Shown here in pieces: positions 5,604 to 7,034 of a DNA stretch of 7,034 nt. The notes under the pieces are model-generated. The model was not told the DNA's origin. It saw only the letters and a program-made list of their open reading frames with translations, and did not search any database. The DNA is taken from the NCBI GenBank assembly GCA_937923375.1, contig CALAJG010000101.1, positions 1-7,034 on the forward strand. The letters run 5' to 3'. Position 1 is the first letter of the stretch; each line of letters begins with the position of its first letter. Source of the stretch: an uncultured Leucothrix sp. GTDB lineage: Bacteria > Pseudomonadota > Gammaproteobacteria > Thiotrichales > Thiotrichaceae. A program made the translations under genes and the position numbers.

Positions 5604-6098
5604 CTGAAATCATCCATAACCCGCACCAATGGAAAATCATCACCATCAGATGAACTAAACCGAGAAATCATTCGTTTCCTACAAGAAGACGGACGCCTGC
5701 CCTACAAAGACATCGCCGCCGCCCTAGACGTCTCAGAAGGCACCATCCGTAACCGCGTTCAGTCGATGAAAGAAGCGGGCGCATTAAAGATCGTGGCCTT
5801 AGCAGATCCTATGGCGATTCGTTACAAAGCAGACGCGATGATTGGAATCAAAGTCTCCAATCTCTCCAGTCCACGGCAAGTGGCCAAGCGTCTCGCAGAA
5901 TATTCTGAAATCGTCTACGTGGTTTGGGTGTCGGGCAGATTCGACCTATTAATCGAAGTGGTCTGTGAAACCGAAGAAGCCTTCCGGATTTTCCTGGATG
6001 CACATTGCTATCGACACAACGACATCGAACAGTTTGAAATCATGTCGTCTATCGAGATGTTTAAAAACCAATTTTTGTTGAAGCGACAGGCTGTCTAA
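5604..6098 (+). CDS. Lrp/AsnC-family transcriptional regulator, likely CTG start
   Basis: A 164-residue protein if started at CTG 5604. Residues 16-61 form the AsnC-type helix-turn-helix (DELNREIIRFLQEDGRLPYK, then DIAAALDVSEGTIRNRVQSM). Residues ~72-155 form the RAM ligand-binding/oligomerisation domain (AMIGIKVSNL, EIVYVVWVSGRFDLLIEVV, IEQFEIMSSIEMFKNQF). The total matches the family norm of 150-165. The first in-frame ATG, at 5766, would delete the whole helix-turn-helix, although that region is clearly coding; the frame is open back to TAG at 5571 with no ATG, GTG or TTG. CTG at 5604 has GAGG (5592-5595) at 8-base spacing, the best site I see. A short out-of-frame ATG reading (5590-5607, MRQET) overlaps it, so a frameshift or sequence error near 5600 is the alternative. 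It precedes a glutamine synthetase-like gene by 49 bp and probably controls it. Confidence 0.85.
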   Translation: MKSSITRTNGKSSPSDELNREIIRFLQEDGRLPYKDIAAALDVSEGTIRNRVQSMKEAGALKIVALADPMAIRYKADAMIGIKVSNLSSPRQVAKRLAEYSEIVYVVWVSGRFDLLIEVVCETEEAFRIFLDAHCYRHNDIEQFEIMSSIEMFKNQFLLKRQAV

Positions 6099-6147
6099 TG
6101 ATTGAAAATCGCTAATTTTTGGCATTCAACCACCCCGTGGAGGGACT

Positions 6148-7034
6148 ATGAGCAATATTTATTATGAACACTTCAAGGATGCCCTACCCGACCCAAAGCG
6201 GGTTGCTGAGGAAAAAAAGAAGCTAGACGACGCGGGCGTAAAATACATTCTGTCCTGCTGGATCGACATGTTTGGCGTGCCAAAAACCAAACCGGTTCCC
6301 ATGAGCGATTTTGAGCTTTTGGTAACCGGAAAAGGCCCTCAGTTTGCCGTTCACTCCATCTCATTTGTCCCCGAACTTGGCCCTGCGGATGCAGATCAAG
6401 TGCCGTTGCCCGACCTGGACACTGTGGTTATTTGCCCGTGGAATAAAGAAATCGCTTGGGTATTCTCCGACCTCTGGTGGGAAGACAAACCTTACAACCT
6501 GTGCCCCCGCCAACAAATGAAACGCGCCATTCGCGATGCCGCTGAGCAAGGTTATGCCATGTACGCCGGCATCGAACCAGAGTTCATCACCATGAAGTGG
6601 AATGACGAAGGTCAGCCGGTTAAAGCCTTTGACAACGACCCGGAACCCGGCCACGGCTTACGCCCGAGACGTCAGGCGTTTGGTTATGACGTGGAGTACT
6701 CGCTGGACTCCATGGGTTTTCTGGGTGACATGATCGATATTCTGGAAGATCTGGGATGGAACGTGCACGATGTGGTTGCGGAGGGTGCTTACTCTCAATT
6801 CGAATTAGACTTCCACTACACCGACGTATTGGAAATGGCCGACCGCATGGTGTTCTTGCGTGTCCTGCTCAAAGAGGTCGCTAAAAAGCACGGCATTTTT
6901 GTTACCTATATGCCTAAACCCACCACGGGCGATTGGCGCTCTGGTGCGCACATGAACTGCTCAATGCAGCGCACCGACAACCTTGGGGTCAACATTTACG
7001 AGGGTAAAGACGGCGGTTGGAGTCAGGAAGCACT
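6148..7034 (+). CDS. Glutamine synthetase-family ligase (type III/GlnT-like), 3' end beyond window
   Basis: The ATG at 6148 follows GGAGGG (6139-6144); 295 residues are visible. Glutamine synthetase-fold enzymes join ammonia or an amine to the gamma-carboxyl of glutamate using ATP. Residues ~26-110 are the beta-grasp N-domain (GVKYILSCWIDMFGVPKTKP, PLPDLDTVVICPW, AWVFSDLWWED). The catalytic domain begins after PRQQMKRA (121-127). Visible likely metal/ATP residues are Glu143 and Glu145 (GIEPEF), Glu212 and Glu219 (AEGAYSQFEL) and His268 (SGAHMNCS). The FHYTDVLEMADRMVFLR and YMPKP stretches resemble GlnT/gamma-glutamylmethylamide synthetase-type members more than GlnA. True glutamine synthesis, methylamide or polyamine ligation cannot be separated without the C-terminus and neighbours. 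It is probably cotranscribed with, or controlled by, the Lrp-type gene 49 bp upstream. Confidence 0.9.
   Translation, partial: MSNIYYEHFKDALPDPKRVAEEKKKLDDAGVKYILSCWIDMFGVPKTKPVPMSDFELLVTGKGPQFAVHSISFVPELGPADADQVPLPDLDTVVICPWNKEIAWVFSDLWWEDKPYNLCPRQQMKRAIRDAAEQGYAMYAGIEPEFITMKWNDEGQPVKAFDNDPEPGHGLRPRRQAFGYDVEYSLDSMGFLGDMIDILEDLGWNVHDVVAEGAYSQFELDFHYTDVLEMADRMVFLRVLLKEVAKKHGIFVTYMPKPTTGDWRSGAHMNCSMQRTDNLGVNIYEGKDGGWSQEA

Noticed and set aside
5766..6098. Regulator started at ATG 5766 (110 residues)
   Set aside because: This removes the whole helix-turn-helix, which is plainly encoded in the same open frame upstream.
6361..6654. 97-codon minus-strand open frame
   Set aside because: Antisense to the glutamine synthetase-like gene, which has intact active-site motifs on the other strand.
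1..7034. DGR reverse transcriptase, template repeat, CRISPR array, tRNA/rRNA or transposase inside the window
   Set aside because: No YxDD-type reverse transcriptase, second copy of the 547-648 segment, regularly spaced direct repeats, RNA-gene signature or transposase was seen on either strand by eye.

Overview
The window reads as chromosomal DNA of a Gram-negative bacterium, most likely a gammaproteobacterium. This is inferred from gene style (Lrp/AsnC regulator beside a type III-like glutamine synthetase, ParD-like/RelE pair, SEC signal peptide) and a moderate GC content. A Thiotrichales-type sulfur or filamentous bacterium would fit the large CHAT/TIR/STAND protein, but the sequence alone does not fix the taxon.

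Left part, minus strand (1-3981). A GTG-started 1152-residue protein fills 523-3981. In order it carries a caspase-like CHAT protease domain, a TIR domain, an nSTAND1-type P-loop ATPase, a hydrophobic membrane segment and a C-terminal FGE-sulfatase (formylglycine-generating-enzyme/C-type-lectin-like) domain. This is the plan of an NLR-like conflict or self-destruction sensor: two potential death effectors, an ATP-driven switch and a ligand-binding tip. The last ~100 coding bases look like the variable region of a diversity-generating retroelement (DGR) target. The FGE domain lacks the catalytic cysteine pair. Downstream on the same strand, after 108 bp rich in inverted repeats, lies a sulfatase gene. 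Its reading frame is cut by an amber codon at 61-63, yet family-like sequence continues in the same frame to the window edge.

Middle (3982-5603). Divergent from the big gene is a small secreted protein of DUF4360 type (4169-4747, +). Convergent with it is a type II toxin-antitoxin pair on the minus strand, ParD-like antitoxin (5086-5316) then RelE/ParE toxin (4788-5111), overlapping by 26 bp. A near-perfect 21-bp palindrome at 5375-5395 is a candidate operator. Together with the CHAT/TIR protein this gives the segment a defence-island character.

Right part, plus strand (5604-7034). An Lrp/AsnC regulator with an apparently non-ATG start (CTG at 5604 is best supported) is followed after 49 bp by a glutamine synthetase-family ligase that runs off the right end. 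These look like a housekeeping nitrogen or amine metabolism pair next to the accessory segment.

The most notable content is the CHAT-TIR-nSTAND-TM-FGE protein with its putative hypervariable tip. No reverse transcriptase or template repeat is visible here, so any DGR would have to lie outside the window.
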